This document shows, piece after piece, positions 7,593-16,580 of a stretch of 64,000 bases of DNA. The stretch covers positions 62,001 to 126,000 of the forward strand of contig CALWQT010000004.1 in NCBI GenBank assembly GCA_944383765.1, given 5' to 3'. The notes beneath the pieces are model-generated. The model searched no databases and was not told the DNA's origin. It saw nothing but the letters and a program-made list of their open reading frames with translations. Positions within the stretch are counted from its first letter, which is position 1; each line of letters begins with the position of its first letter. The translations under genes were made by a program, and so were the position numbers. This stretch comes from an uncultured Lachnospiraceae bacterium (GTDB taxonomy: Bacteria > Bacillota > Clostridia > Lachnospirales > Lachnospiraceae).

Positions 7593-7624
7593 ACTACAGT
7601 AAGAAAATGCCGGACGGGACAGGT

Positions 7625-7885
7625 ATGAGGATTTGCGAACTGAAACGAAAGGAAATTATCAATATCAATGACTGTAAACGTCTGGGGTTTGCAGGAGATG
7701 TGGAATTTGATATCCATACGGGCTGTATTCTCGCACTGATTGTTCCGGGGCCCGGCTGTATCTGTGGTTTTCTTGGTCATGAAAAAGAGTATGTGATCCC
7801 GTTCTGTAAAATCTGTCAGATAGGAGAAGATATTATTCTGGTGGATGTGAAACGGAAAGATGTGGAAGAAACTTGCAGGGAATAG
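7625..7885 (+). CDS. YlmC/YmxH family sporulation-related protein (PRC-barrel)
   Basis: The 86-residue protein starts with MRICELKRKEIININDCKRL, the typical YlmC/YmxH opening, followed by GFAGDVEFDIHTGCILALIV, a PRC-barrel-like beta sheet. The ATG at 7625 is chosen because homologues begin with this sequence; an upstream ATG at 7607 adds six unconserved residues. The family is linked to sporulation in Bacillus and Clostridia, but its molecular role is unknown. It lies between the NuoE-like gene and nrdR. Confidence 0.85.
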   Translation: MRICELKRKEIININDCKRLGFAGDVEFDIHTGCILALIVPGPGCICGFLGHEKEYVIPFCKICQIGEDIILVDVKRKDVEETCRE

Positions 7886-7998
7886 AGGAGGACGCAGGGA
7901 AAAGTGCTTGCGGTTTCTTCGTCCCTAAGGTACAATAAAAAACAGTCATTCTTTAAAAAAGACAGAAGAGATTCGGAAAATATCCAGGAGGAAAGAAC

Positions 7999-8451
7999 GT
8001 GAAGTGTCCATTTTGCAATGCAGCAGATACAAAAGTAATTGATTCCAGACCGGCAGATGATAACAGTTCCATACGCCGCCGCAGACAGTGTGAAACCTGT
8101 GGAAAGCGTTTTACCACTTATGAAAAACTGGAAACCATGCCTTTGATGGTGATCAAAAAAGATGATTCCCGGGAAACTTATGACCGGGCCAAGATTGAAG
8201 CGGGAATTATCCATTCCTGCCATAAAAGACCGGTATCTACCCAGCAGATCAATTCCATGATTGATGAGATTGAAACGGAAATTTTCAACCGGGAAGAGAA
8301 AGAAATTGCCACTTCAGATATTGGAGAACTGGTCATGAAAAAACTGAAAGATCTGGATGAAGTAGCTTATGTCAGGTTCGCATCGGTATACCGGGAATTT
8401 AAAGATGTGAATACGTTTATGGAGGAGATCAGTAAACTGCTGAAAAAATAG
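7999..8451 (+). CDS. nrdR: Transcriptional repressor NrdR
   Basis: The 150-residue repressor of ribonucleotide reductase genes has an N-terminal zinc ribbon (Cys3/Cys6 and Cys31/Cys34: MKCPFCNAADT, CETCGKRF) followed by an ATP-cone (residues 49-139) that senses dATP/ATP. It starts at GTG 7999 with AGGAGG about eight bases upstream. The class I reductase pair at 58.9-62.1 kb in this window is an obvious candidate target, although I find no clear NrdR box there. The next gene begins three bases after the stop. Confidence 0.97.
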   Translation: MKCPFCNAADTKVIDSRPADDNSSIRRRRQCETCGKRFTTYEKLETMPLMVIKKDDSRETYDRAKIEAGIIHSCHKRPVSTQQINSMIDEIETEIFNREEKEIATSDIGELVMKKLKDLDEVAYVRFASVYREFKDVNTFMEEISKLLKK

Positions 8452-8454
8452 CTG

Positions 8455-8964
8455 ATGATAGTTGAGACATTTTATCCTTGTGAATATATGCCTTCCGTGT
8501 ATGCCATCCCCTTTGAACAATTCTGGGAGAAAGGTATGCGGGGGGTTATTTTCGATATTGACAATACCCTGGTCCCCCATGGAGCTCCGGCAGATGAAAG
8601 AATCGTGGAATTATTCCGCAGACTCCGTGAAATAGGATATGCTACCTGCCTGTTGTCGAATAATAAAGAAAACCGGGTGTCTTCCTTTGCCGGACAGGTA
8701 GAGTCCCCGTATATCTTCAAAGCAGGAAAACCGGGGACGGCGAATTACAAAAAGGCCATGAAACAGATGGGAACAGATGAACAGACCACTTTGTTTGTGG
8801 GAGATCAGCTGTTTACTGATGTGTGGGGGGCAAACAGGGCCGGTATCTACAGCATTCTGGTCAAACCGATTGACCCGAAAGAAGAAATCCAGATCATACT
8901 GAAACGTTATCCGGAAAAAGCGGTATTGTGGCTGTATGAAAGGAGCAGGAGGAATAGCAGGTGA
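8455..8964 (+). CDS. YqeG-family HAD-IIIA phosphatase
   Basis: The 169-residue haloacid-dehalogenase phosphatase shows motif I (IFDIDNTLVPHG), motif II (CLLSNNKENR), a lysine motif (KAGKPGTANYKKAM) and the acidic motif (VGDQLFTDVWGAN). YqeG proteins are phosphatases of uncertain substrate. In Bacillus yqeG adjoins yqeH and aroD, and here it likewise precedes shikimate genes. It begins three bases after nrdR and overlaps the aroE-aroK gene by four bases, so translation is coupled. Confidence 0.92.
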   Translation: MIVETFYPCEYMPSVYAIPFEQFWEKGMRGVIFDIDNTLVPHGAPADERIVELFRRLREIGYATCLLSNNKENRVSSFAGQVESPYIFKAGKPGTANYKKAMKQMGTDEQTTLFVGDQLFTDVWGANRAGIYSILVKPIDPKEEIQIILKRYPEKAVLWLYERSRRNSR

Positions 8965-10340
8965 TAGACGGAAGGACAAGCATTTACGGTATTATGGCAA
9001 ACCCTGTGGAACATTCGTATTCCCCGATGATGCAGAATTATTTTGCGGAAAGGACGGGAACGCATTCTTCTTATATTCCGTTAAAGGTAGAAAGAGGAAT
9101 GGTGAAAGAAGGGATGGAAGGGGCATACGCCCTTCATATCAATGGGTTGAATGTGACAGTTCCTTATAAGCAGGAAGTCATACCGTATTTAAAGGAGATT
9201 GATCCGGGAGCAGAAGCAATCGGAGCAGTCAATACTCTGGTGCGGATAGAAGGCGGCTATAAGGGTTATAATACAGACGCACCGGGACTTTACCGGGCAA
9301 TGGCGGAAAAAGGAATCACGGTGGAAGGAGAATCCTGTATCTTACTGGGAGCTGGTGGGGCAGCCAAGGCGGCTGCCTGTACGCTGGGAGAACACGGAGC
9401 AAAAAAAGTTTATGTGCTGAACAGGAACAGAGACAGGGCAGTCGAACTGGCAATAGAAGCAGGAGAACGTTTTCAGGGGACAGATTTTCTTCCAATGGCT
9501 CTGACAGATCACAGACAGATTCCGGAGGGAAATTATCTGTGTATCCAATCTACCAGTGTTGGTATGGCTCCGGATACAGAGTCTGTCCTGATTGAAGATC
9601 CGGAGTTTTACCGGAAGATTCATACAGGGTTTGACCTGATCTATACTCCATGGGAAACTTCGTTTATGAAACGGGTAAGCCTGGCTGGCGGAAAAGCTTA
9701 TAATGGACTGGATATGCTGATCTACCAGGGAGTGATCGCATTTGAACTGTGGAATCCTTCCGTAACAGTAGGAGCAGATATCATAGACGGCATCCGTAAG
9801 AAGATGAAAAAAAAGCTGTTGCCAGGCACTGGAAATATGATTTTTACCGGTTTTATGGGGGCAGGAAAGACAAGCGTGGGAAAAGCTTATGCCCATATGC
9901 ATGGAATGAACTTTTTGGATACAGACAGTCTGATTGAGTCCAGAGCAGGGAAAACCATTCGTGAAATTTTCCGTGATGCTGGGGAAGAACAGTTCCGCAG
10001 GATGGAAACGGAACTGGTACGGGAACTGGCCGGACAGGTAAGAAATACGGTGATTTCGGTAGGCGGAGGCCTGCCTCTCAGAGCTGAGAATAGAGCGGCG
10101 CTGAGAGAGGCGGGGACTGTAGTCTATTTAAGGATTCGCCCGGAAACCGTCTGCAGCAGGCTGAAAGATGACCATACCCGTCCATTGCTCCAGGGAGAGA
10201 ATCCGGAAGAAAAGGTAAAAACTCTTCTGGCAGAACGGGAAACCTATTATCAGGAGGCAGCCCATATCTTGGTGGAAACGGACGACAGGACGGTGGAAGA
10301 GATTGTAAGGGCAGTGGAAGAACGGGAGGTGGAGCAATGA
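8961..10340 (+). CDS. Bifunctional shikimate dehydrogenase / shikimate kinase fusion
   Basis: A 459-residue fusion of two consecutive shikimate-pathway enzymes. Residues 1-285 are AroE: the substrate motif YGIMANPVEHSYSP, catalytic Lys in NVTVPYKQE, Asn in GAVNTL, Asp in GYNTDA, and the NADP-binding GAGGAAKA from residue 130. Residues 290-459 are AroK: P-loop GFMGAGKT at 297-304, the DTD motif, the FRRMETEL segment, the GGGLP motif and the adenine-binding RPLL. The domains are joined by a short lysine-rich linker (RKKMKKKLLPG). It starts at GTG 8961, overlapping YqeG. Together with aroQ it forms aroE-aroK-aroQ, three chorismate-pathway steps made from one transcript. Confidence 0.96.
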   Translation: MIDGRTSIYGIMANPVEHSYSPMMQNYFAERTGTHSSYIPLKVERGMVKEGMEGAYALHINGLNVTVPYKQEVIPYLKEIDPGAEAIGAVNTLVRIEGGYKGYNTDAPGLYRAMAEKGITVEGESCILLGAGGAAKAAACTLGEHGAKKVYVLNRNRDRAVELAIEAGERFQGTDFLPMALTDHRQIPEGNYLCIQSTSVGMAPDTESVLIEDPEFYRKIHTGFDLIYTPWETSFMKRVSLAGGKAYNGLDMLIYQGVIAFELWNPSVTVGADIIDGIRKKMKKKLLPGTGNMIFTGFMGAGKTSVGKAYAHMHGMNFLDTDSLIESRAGKTIREIFRDAGEEQFRRMETELVRELAGQVRNTVISVGGGLPLRAENRAALREAGTVVYLRIRPETVCSRLKDDHTRPLLQGENPEEKVKTLLAERETYYQEAAHILVETDDRTVEEIVRAVEEREVEQ

Positions 10341-10777
10341 AACTTCTGGTTTTAAATGGACCGAATATCAATTTCCTTGGAATACGGGAAAAGGGGATTT
10401 ATGGAACGGAAGATTATGAAGGATTGGTGAAACGGCTGGAACGGAAGGCGGAAGCGGAAGGACATGAGATCCAGGTATTTCAGAGTAATTATGAAGGGGC
10501 CATCATTGACCGGATTCAGGCTGCGTATGGAGACGGAACAGAGGGGATTATCATCAATCCCGGTGCTTTTACCCATTACAGCTATGCAGTCAGGGATGCT
10601 CTGGCTTCTGTGGAAATTCCGAAGGTGGAAGTCCATATCTCGAATGTCCATAAGCGGGAGGAATTTCGCCATGTGTCGGTTACAGCTCCTGTCTGCGATG
10701 GACAGGTAGTAGGGCTGGGGCTTATGGGCTATGAACTGGCCATGGATTATCTGACGGCAGCATCTGGAAAAATGTAA
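10337..10777 (+). CDS. aroQ: 3-dehydroquinate dehydratase, type II
   Basis: The 146-residue dodecameric type II dehydroquinase catalyses the step before AroE. Signatures are LNGPNINFLGIRE at the start, the catalytic Tyr (IYG), FQSNYEGAIID, NPGAFTHYSYA and the catalytic His in VEVHISNVHKREEFR. Its ATG overlaps the aroE-aroK stop by four bases. The partner enzymes are thus encoded in the order dehydrogenase-kinase-dehydratase. No terminator is evident before efp, but efp has its own promoter. Confidence 0.97.
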   Translation: MKLLVLNGPNINFLGIREKGIYGTEDYEGLVKRLERKAEAEGHEIQVFQSNYEGAIIDRIQAAYGDGTEGIIINPGAFTHYSYAVRDALASVEIPKVEVHISNVHKREEFRHVSVTAPVCDGQVVGLGLMGYELAMDYLTAASGKM

Positions 10778-10784
10778 AAAATGG

Positions 10785-10813
10785 TTGAAAATGACAGGAT
10801 TTTAGTATAAAAT
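10785..10813 (+). promoter_or_regulatory. Promoter of efp
   Basis: TTGAAA at 10785-10790, a 17-base spacer, and TAAAAT at 10808-10813, 50 bases before the efp ATG. Confidence 0.6.
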
Positions 10814-10862
10814 AAAAACGATTGGATTCAAGTATGAGAGAAAACAAGGAGGAATATCATTT

Positions 10863-11420
10863 ATGATATCAGCTGGTGATTTTAGAAACGGCATGACTCT
10901 TGAGATTGACGGCAACGTATGCCAGATTATTGAGTTTCAGCACGTGAAACCCGGAAAGGGAGCAGCGTTTGTAAGAACAAAGATTAAAAATGTGATCAGT
11001 GGAGGTGTGGTAGAACGTACATTCCGTCCTACTGAAAAGTTCCCGGCAGCAAGAATTGACCGTGTGGACATGCAGTATCTGTATTCTGATGGAGATCTGT
11101 TCCATTTTATGAATGCAGAGACCTATGACCAGATTGCCCTGAACAGCGACACCATCGGTGATGCTCTGAAATTTGTAAAGGAAAATGATATCTGCAAGAT
11201 CTGTTCTTACAATGGAAATGTGTTCTCTGTAGAACCTCCGTTATTTGTAGAACTGGAAGTAACGGATACGGAGCCTGGATTTAAAGGAGATACCGCAACC
11301 GGTGCTACCAAGCCGGCTACCCTGGAAACAGGAGCAGTGATCAATGTTCCTCTGTTTGTAAACATTGGAGATAAGTTAAAGATCGATACGCGTACAGGCG
11401 AGTATCTTTCCAGAGTATAA
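10863..11420 (+). CDS. efp: Elongation factor P
   Basis: The 185-residue tRNA-shaped factor rescues ribosomes stalled at polyproline. It has a KOW-like N-terminal domain, with the modification-loop lysine in [14 protein letters not shown], then two OB domains ending in the standard [12 protein letters not shown]. The ATG at 10863 is preceded by AAGGAGG. No genes for a modification enzyme are nearby. It is monocistronic with its own promoter and a following terminator. Confidence 0.98.
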   Translation: MISAGDFRNGMTLEIDGNVCQIIEFQHVKPGKGAAFVRTKIKNVISGGVVERTFRPTEKFPAARIDRVDMQYLYSDGDLFHFMNAETYDQIALNSDTIGDALKFVKENDICKICSYNGNVFSVEPPLFVELEVTDTEPGFKGDTATGATKPATLETGAVINVPLFVNIGDKLKIDTRTGEYLSRV

Positions 11421-11428
11421 AAAGCATG

Positions 11429-11459
11429 AAAGCTGCCGCATAGCGCGGCAGCTTTTTTT
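11429..11459 (+). terminator. Terminator of efp
   Basis: AAAGCTGCCGC pairs with GCGGCAGCTTT across a short ATA-G loop, followed by seven T residues. Confidence 0.9.
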
Positions 11460-11467
11460 GCGGGAAG

Positions 11468-11496
11468 TTGCTTTTCCTGCAGCTTTGATTTATAAT
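11468..11496 (+). promoter_or_regulatory. Promoter of argS
   Basis: TTGCTT at 11468-11473, a 17-base spacer, and TATAAT at 11491-11496, about 43 bases before the argS start. No T-box is present. Confidence 0.7.
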
Positions 11497-11538
11497 AGTT
11501 TGCCTAAAGTATGGAATGTTAGAAAGGAACTGGAGAGA

Positions 11539-13308
11539 ATGAAAAAGATCCTTGAGTTGATTGCAGGGGAACTGAAGCCTGCTTTTACCGGCTGTGGCTA
11601 TGAGGAAAGCTATGCAAAAGCGAATCTGTCCAATCGGCCTGATTTATGTGAATATCAATGCAACGGAGCCATGGCTGCGGCAAAAGCATATAAGAAAAAA
11701 CCGATAGAGATCGCAGAAGAGATTGTTGCTGCTGTTTCCGGAAACCCTATGTTTGCTGAAATTACGGCTGTGATGCCGGGATTTATCAACATCCGGCTCA
11801 ATGGCCAGTGGCTGGCTGATTATCTGAATGGAATGGCCGGTGCTGAAAAACTGGGATTGGAAAAACCGGAAAAGATAGAAACCATTATTGTGGATTATGG
11901 CGGGGCAAATGTAGCAAAACCTCTCCATGTAGGGCATTTGAGAGCAGCCATTATCGGAGAGAGCGTAAAGAGAATGGGACGCTTTCTGGGCCATCATGTG
12001 ATCGGTGATGTGCATCTGGGAGACTGGGGACTCCAGATGGGATTGATCATTGAGGAGTTAAGGGACAGACAGCCGGACCTTCCTTATTTTGATGAAAATT
12101 ATCAGGGAGAATATCCGGAAGAGGCGCCATTTACCATTGGAGAGCTGGAAGAAATCTATCCGGCTGCCAGCGGCAAGGCAAAAGAGGATTCAGAAGAAGG
12201 AAGGGCATTTAAGGAGAGGGCCCAGACTGCAACCCTGAAACTTCAGAGCGGATATGCTCCTTACCGTGCCATCTGGAGACATATTATGAATGTATCCCTG
12301 GCAGATCTGAAAAAGAATTACAGCAGCCTGAATGTGGAATTTGATCTGTGGAAAGGGGAAAGCGATGCACAGCCGTATATTTCTGGATTGATTGACAGCC
12401 TGATTGAAAAAGGGCTGGCTTATGAAAGCCAGGGAGCTTTGGTAGTGGATATTGGAGAAGAAACAGATGCAAAAGAACTTCCTCCCTGTATCGTGCGTAA
12501 GTCTGATGGGGCTGCGCTGTATGCCACATCGGATCTGGCAACGATTGTGGAAAGGGAGAAAGATTATCATCCTGATCGATATATTTATGTGGTGGACAAA
12601 CGTCAGGACCTTCATTTTACCCAGGTATTCCGGGTGGCGAAAAAAGCTGGTATCGTACCGGCTGACAGGAAGATGATTTTCCTGGGATTTGGTACCATGA
12701 ACGGAAAGGATGGAAAGCCCTATAAGACAAGAGAGGGCGGCGTCATGCGTCTGGAGCGGCTGATCTCAGAGGTGGACGAAGCGGTGTATGAGAGAATTAT
12801 GGAAAACCGCACAGTTTCTGAGGAAGAAGCAAAGGAAACCGCAAAGATCGTAGGGCTTTCCGCTTTGAAATATGGGGATCTGTCCAATCAGGCAGCGAAG
12901 GACTATGTATTTGATATGGACCGGTTCATTTCCTTTGAGGGAAATACAGGGCCTTATATCCTTTATACCATAGTAAGGATCAAATCTATTTTAAAGAAAA
13001 ATGGTCAGATGTCTCCGGAAGCCAGGATACTGCCGGCCGTGTCAGAGGCGGAGAAATCTCTGGGACTGGAACTGGCCAAATACAATGAGGTGCTGGCTGT
13101 CAGCTTTGAGGAGACGGCTCCTCACAAGATTTGCCAGTATGTATATGATCTGTCCAATGCCTGCAACCGTTTTTATCACGATACCAAGATTCTGACAGAG
13201 GAAAACAAAGAGCAGAAGGAGAGCTGGCTGTCTCTGATCGCTCTGGCAGAAAAAGTTCTGGAAACCTGCATTGACCTGCTGGGTATTGATGCACCGGAAC
13301 GTATGTAA
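11539..13308 (+). CDS. argS: Arginine--tRNA ligase
   Basis: The 589-residue class I synthetase starts at the ATG at 11539, after AAAGGAACTGGAGA; the in-frame region from 11458 contains the promoter and is not coding. Domains are the Arg-N additional domain (1-90), the Rossmann fold with the HIGH-type signature in KPLHVGHLRAAIIG, and the DALR anticodon domain near the end (YVYDLSNACNRFYHDTKIL). The KMSKS loop is replaced by a YKTREGG sequence, a known variation in ArgRS, which uses tRNA to complete its active site. A terminator follows. Confidence 0.97.
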   Translation: MKKILELIAGELKPAFTGCGYEESYAKANLSNRPDLCEYQCNGAMAAAKAYKKKPIEIAEEIVAAVSGNPMFAEITAVMPGFINIRLNGQWLADYLNGMAGAEKLGLEKPEKIETIIVDYGGANVAKPLHVGHLRAAIIGESVKRMGRFLGHHVIGDVHLGDWGLQMGLIIEELRDRQPDLPYFDENYQGEYPEEAPFTIGELEEIYPAASGKAKEDSEEGRAFKERAQTATLKLQSGYAPYRAIWRHIMNVSLADLKKNYSSLNVEFDLWKGESDAQPYISGLIDSLIEKGLAYESQGALVVDIGEETDAKELPPCIVRKSDGAALYATSDLATIVEREKDYHPDRYIYVVDKRQDLHFTQVFRVAKKAGIVPADRKMIFLGFGTMNGKDGKPYKTREGGVMRLERLISEVDEAVYERIMENRTVSEEEAKETAKIVGLSALKYGDLSNQAAKDYVFDMDRFISFEGNTGPYILYTIVRIKSILKKNGQMSPEARILPAVSEAEKSLGLELAKYNEVLAVSFEETAPHKICQYVYDLSNACNRFYHDTKILTEENKEQKESWLSLIALAEKVLETCIDLLGIDAPERM

Positions 13309-13332
13309 TCTTTTACTCAGACAGATAATAAG

Positions 13333-13377
13333 ACACCCTGGAAGCAGAAAATGAGAGATCTGCTTCCAGGGTGTTTC
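13333..13377 (+). terminator. Terminator of argS
   Basis: A 15-bp stem (ACACCCTGGAAGCAG with its complement, 12-base loop) ends in TTT. Its strength comes from the stem; the T-run is short. Confidence 0.8.
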
Positions 13378-13407
13378 TGAAATAGCCTGTATGTTGGGGA
13401 GGGATAT

Positions 13408-16400
13408 TTGAAGATGTTAACCATATCCGCTTATACACAGAACACGTTCTGGAAAGGAGAGTCTGAGGTCAAGGCATCGATTACGGAAGGGGCACATACT
13501 TACCGGTCTTCTATTTATTTGAAACATGATCAGGTATTTGATTATTCCTGTAGCTGCCAGGATGGGAATTCTTATAAAGGTATGTGCCGGCATTGCAGTT
13601 TTCTATATGAAGAATGGAAGCGGAGGAAGAAAGAGGAAACCAGTCCTCCGGTCTTTACTTCCCAGGAGATCAGGACGATGATACGGGAATATACAAACCG
13701 GGAAGTGGCGGAGATTATGGCGGGAGAAGAGGAATCCTGCGTGTTTCTGCGGCCAAGGCTTTTGTTAGAGCGTACCGGAATCAGCCTGGAATTTGATGTA
13801 GGTAAGGACCGGCCATATCTGGTGAAAGATCTTGCGTTATTTGCTGATGCTGTAGAGCATGGAACCATGGTCCGTTATGGAAAAAACCTGGAGTTTTATC
13901 ACAGCCTTTCTGCTTTTGATCAGGACAGCCGTGCCCTTGCAGAGTTTTTACTGGATCTGATACACTCTTATCTGGAATATCATGCCCATTTTTCCAAGGG
14001 AGGGACTCCGGCTGCTCAGAATATGCGGAGTATCTGCCTGAATCGGGGAGATATGGATCGGTTTGTCCAGCTGATGATGGATAGAACCGTAGAAGCCGAA
14101 GAATCTTCGGGAATCCGCAGGCAGGTCCTGATCACGGAGGAACTGCCCAGTTTTGAGATTCAGATAGAGAAAGCCGGAAGAGACGGAATCTGCATAAAAA
14201 TTCCCGATGATATGGACTGCATCCGGGGAGAAACCGCGGTATACCTGTTGTCCCATAGAAGCCTGTGCCGTCTGACAGGAAAAAGGGGAAGGGATCTGTG
14301 GGTATTTCTGGAACAGGCTGTGAGAAAAAACAGAGGAAACAGGCTGTTTGTGAATGACAGGGATATTCCACTGTTTTATGAAAGGGTGTTGAGAAAACTC
14401 CTGCCATATGGGATTGTGCGGGAGGATGGTGTGAAACTGGAAGAATATCGTCCGGAAGAGCTGAAAGCCAGATTTTTCTTTGATAGTCCGGACAGCAACC
14501 AGATTACCATGGAACCACTGCTTTCTTACGGAGATTTTTCCTTTCATCCTGTGGAAGATGAGAATGTGCCGCGGACAGTCTGTCGTGATGTGCCGGGAGA
14601 ATTTAAGGTCAGCCAGGTGATCACCCGGTATTTTTCGTACAGGGAGGAAGATGGGAAGACCCTGGTGATCCGGAATGACGAGGAAGGGATTTATCGGCTG
14701 CTTACAGAGGGGATTGAAGAATTTAAGGAACTGGGAGAGGTAATGGTATCAGCCCGTATGGAGCGGGTAAAGATTTTGCCTCCACCGGCAGTTTCTATTG
14801 GTGTTTCCTATACGGGAAACTGGCTGGACCTGAAAATAGATGTAGACGGAATGGACCGCCAGGAGCTTTTAAAAGTGCTGGAACGGTATCAGCAGAAAAA
14901 ACCATATTACCGGTTAAAGTCAGGGGAATTCCTGGAGTTAAAAGATGACGGCCTTCTGACGGTATCCAGGATGATGGAGGGCCTTTCCCTGACAAAAGCC
15001 CAGATGCAGGAAGGTGTGATGCGGGTACCGGGATACCGGGCATTTTATCTGAACAGTATCCTGGAAGCGAGACAGGGAATGACCGTGTACCGGGACAGAA
15101 TGTTTAAAAGTCTGGTGCGGGGGATCAAGGCAGTAGAGGACAGCGATTTTGAAGTGCCGGAAACCTTGCAGGACGTGCTGAGGGAGTATCAGAAATTTGG
15201 TTTTAAATGGTTAAAGACATTAAAATCCATGGGATTTGGAGGAATTCTGGCAGACGATATGGGGTTGGGAAAGACCGTTCAGGTGATCGCCTTTCTGATA
15301 GATGAAAAGAAACGGAACGGGGAGGGAAAGCCGGCTCTTATTGTCTGCCCTGCTTCCCTGGTGTATAACTGGGAGAGCGAGATAGAGAAGTTTGGCGCTT
15401 GCCTTAAGACCCTGGTGATTGCAGGAAATGCAGAGGAACGGAAGCTTGCCTCCAGAAAGATCCTCCAGTGTGATGTGGTGATCACTTCGTATGACCTGCT
15501 GAAACGGGACCTGGAATGGTATCAGGATATAGAGTTTGAGAGCCAGTTTATTGATGAGGCTCAATATATCAAAAATGCCGGTACTTTAAGCGCCAAAGCA
15601 GTAAAGGCAATTCATTCTGCCTCCAGATTTGCCCTGACTGGAACTCCTATGGAAAACCGGCTGGGAGAACTGTGGAGCATTTTTGATTATCTGATGCCGG
15701 GGTTTCTGTTCAGTTATGCAAAATTCCGGAGGGAATATGAAATCCCGATTGCGAAAGAAGGAAACCGGGATGCCTTGAGACAGCTGCGTCAGCTGATCGG
15801 TCCGTTTATTCTGCGACGTCTGAAACAGCAGGTACTGATGGAACTGCCTGAAAAAATGGAAACTGTGGTTTATTCCAAAGCGGAAGGAGTACAGAAAGAA
15901 CTGTATGCCGCCAGCGCCTCTCTGCTGAAAGAAAAACTGGAGACAGGGGAGGAGGACGATAAGATACAGATTCTGGCGGCGTTAACCAGGCTTCGTCAGA
16001 TCTGCTGTCACCCATCCCTATGTTATTCTCATTACCGGGCAGGAAGTGCAAAATTAGAAACCTGTGTGGATCTGGTGAAAAATGGAATTGCAGGGAATCA
16101 TAAGATTCTTTTGTTTTCCCAGTTTACTTCCATGTTGGAACTGATAGGAAAGAGACTGGATCAGGAAAACATTTCCTATTACTGTCTGACGGGAGAAACG
16201 CCTAAGGAAGAGAGGCTGCATCTGGTGAATGCGTTTGGCCAGGACAGTACCCAGGTGTTCCTGATTTCTCTTAAGGCAGGGGGAACAGGCCTGAATCTGA
16301 CAGCGGCAGACATGGTGATCCACTATGACCCCTGGTGGAATGTGGCGGCCCAGAATCAGGCTACAGACCGGGCATACCGGATTGGCCAGGATAAAAAGGT

Positions 16401-16557
16401 GACTGTATTCCGTCTGATCATGAAGGATACGGTGGAGGAAAATATAGAGCATCTTCAAAGGATGAAACAAAATCTTGCAGATGATGTGATAAAAGAGGGA
16501 ACCATAAATCTGGCGTCTCTTTCCAGAGAAGATATGCTGGCCATATTGGGAAAGTAA
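13408..16557 (+). CDS. SNF2-family helicase with N-terminal SWIM zinc finger
   Basis: The 1049-residue protein carries a SWIM zinc finger near the N-terminus (Cys48-x-Cys50, then Cys60-x-His62), a long SNF2-associated region typical of bacterial homologues, and a full SNF2 motor: motif I DDMGLGKT at 616-623, motif II DEAQ at 716-719, motif III LTGTPMENR, and the C-terminal lobe with LFSQFTSML, GGTGLNLTAADMVI and the QATDRAYRIGQ arginine-finger motif. These are ATP-driven DNA translocases that remodel nucleoprotein. The biological role in bacteria is poorly known. The start is TTG 13408 or ATG 13414 after GGGGAGGG. The stop overlaps a spurious ATG of the next frame. No defence-system partner genes are adjacent. 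Confidence 0.93.
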   Translation: MKMLTISAYTQNTFWKGESEVKASITEGAHTYRSSIYLKHDQVFDYSCSCQDGNSYKGMCRHCSFLYEEWKRRKKEETSPPVFTSQEIRTMIREYTNREVAEIMAGEEESCVFLRPRLLLERTGISLEFDVGKDRPYLVKDLALFADAVEHGTMVRYGKNLEFYHSLSAFDQDSRALAEFLLDLIHSYLEYHAHFSKGGTPAAQNMRSICLNRGDMDRFVQLMMDRTVEAEESSGIRRQVLITEELPSFEIQIEKAGRDGICIKIPDDMDCIRGETAVYLLSHRSLCRLTGKRGRDLWVFLEQAVRKNRGNRLFVNDRDIPLFYERVLRKLLPYGIVREDGVKLEEYRPEELKARFFFDSPDSNQITMEPLLSYGDFSFHPVEDENVPRTVCRDVPGEFKVSQVITRYFSYREEDGKTLVIRNDEEGIYRLLTEGIEEFKELGEVMVSARMERVKILPPPAVSIGVSYTGNWLDLKIDVDGMDRQELLKVLERYQQKKPYYRLKSGEFLELKDDGLLTVSRMMEGLSLTKAQMQEGVMRVPGYRAFYLNSILEARQGMTVYRDRMFKSLVRGIKAVEDSDFEVPETLQDVLREYQKFGFKWLKTLKSMGFGGILADDMGLGKTVQVIAFLIDEKKRNGEGKPALIVCPASLVYNWESEIEKFGACLKTLVIAGNAEERKLASRKILQCDVVITSYDLLKRDLEWYQDIEFESQFIDEAQYIKNAGTLSAKAVKAIHSASRFALTGTPMENRLGELWSIFDYLMPGFLFSYAKFRREYEIPIAKEGNRDALRQLRQLIGPFILRRLKQQVLMELPEKMETVVYSKAEGVQKELYAASASLLKEKLETGEEDDKIQILAALTRLRQICCHPSLCYSHYRAGSAKLETCVDLVKNGIAGNHKILLFSQFTSMLELIGKRLDQENISYYCLTGETPKEERLHLVNAFGQDSTQVFLISLKAGGTGLNLTAADMVIHYDPWWNVAAQNQATDRAYRIGQDKKVTVFRLIMKDTVEENIEHLQRMKQNLADDVIKEGTINLASLSREDMLAILGK

Positions 16558-16580
16558 TGAGAACAAGGAGGTACAGAAAG

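Noticed and set aside
11458..11538. Upstream extension of argS
   Set aside because: This stretch contains the efp terminator tail and the argS promoter; the conserved N-terminus begins at 11539.
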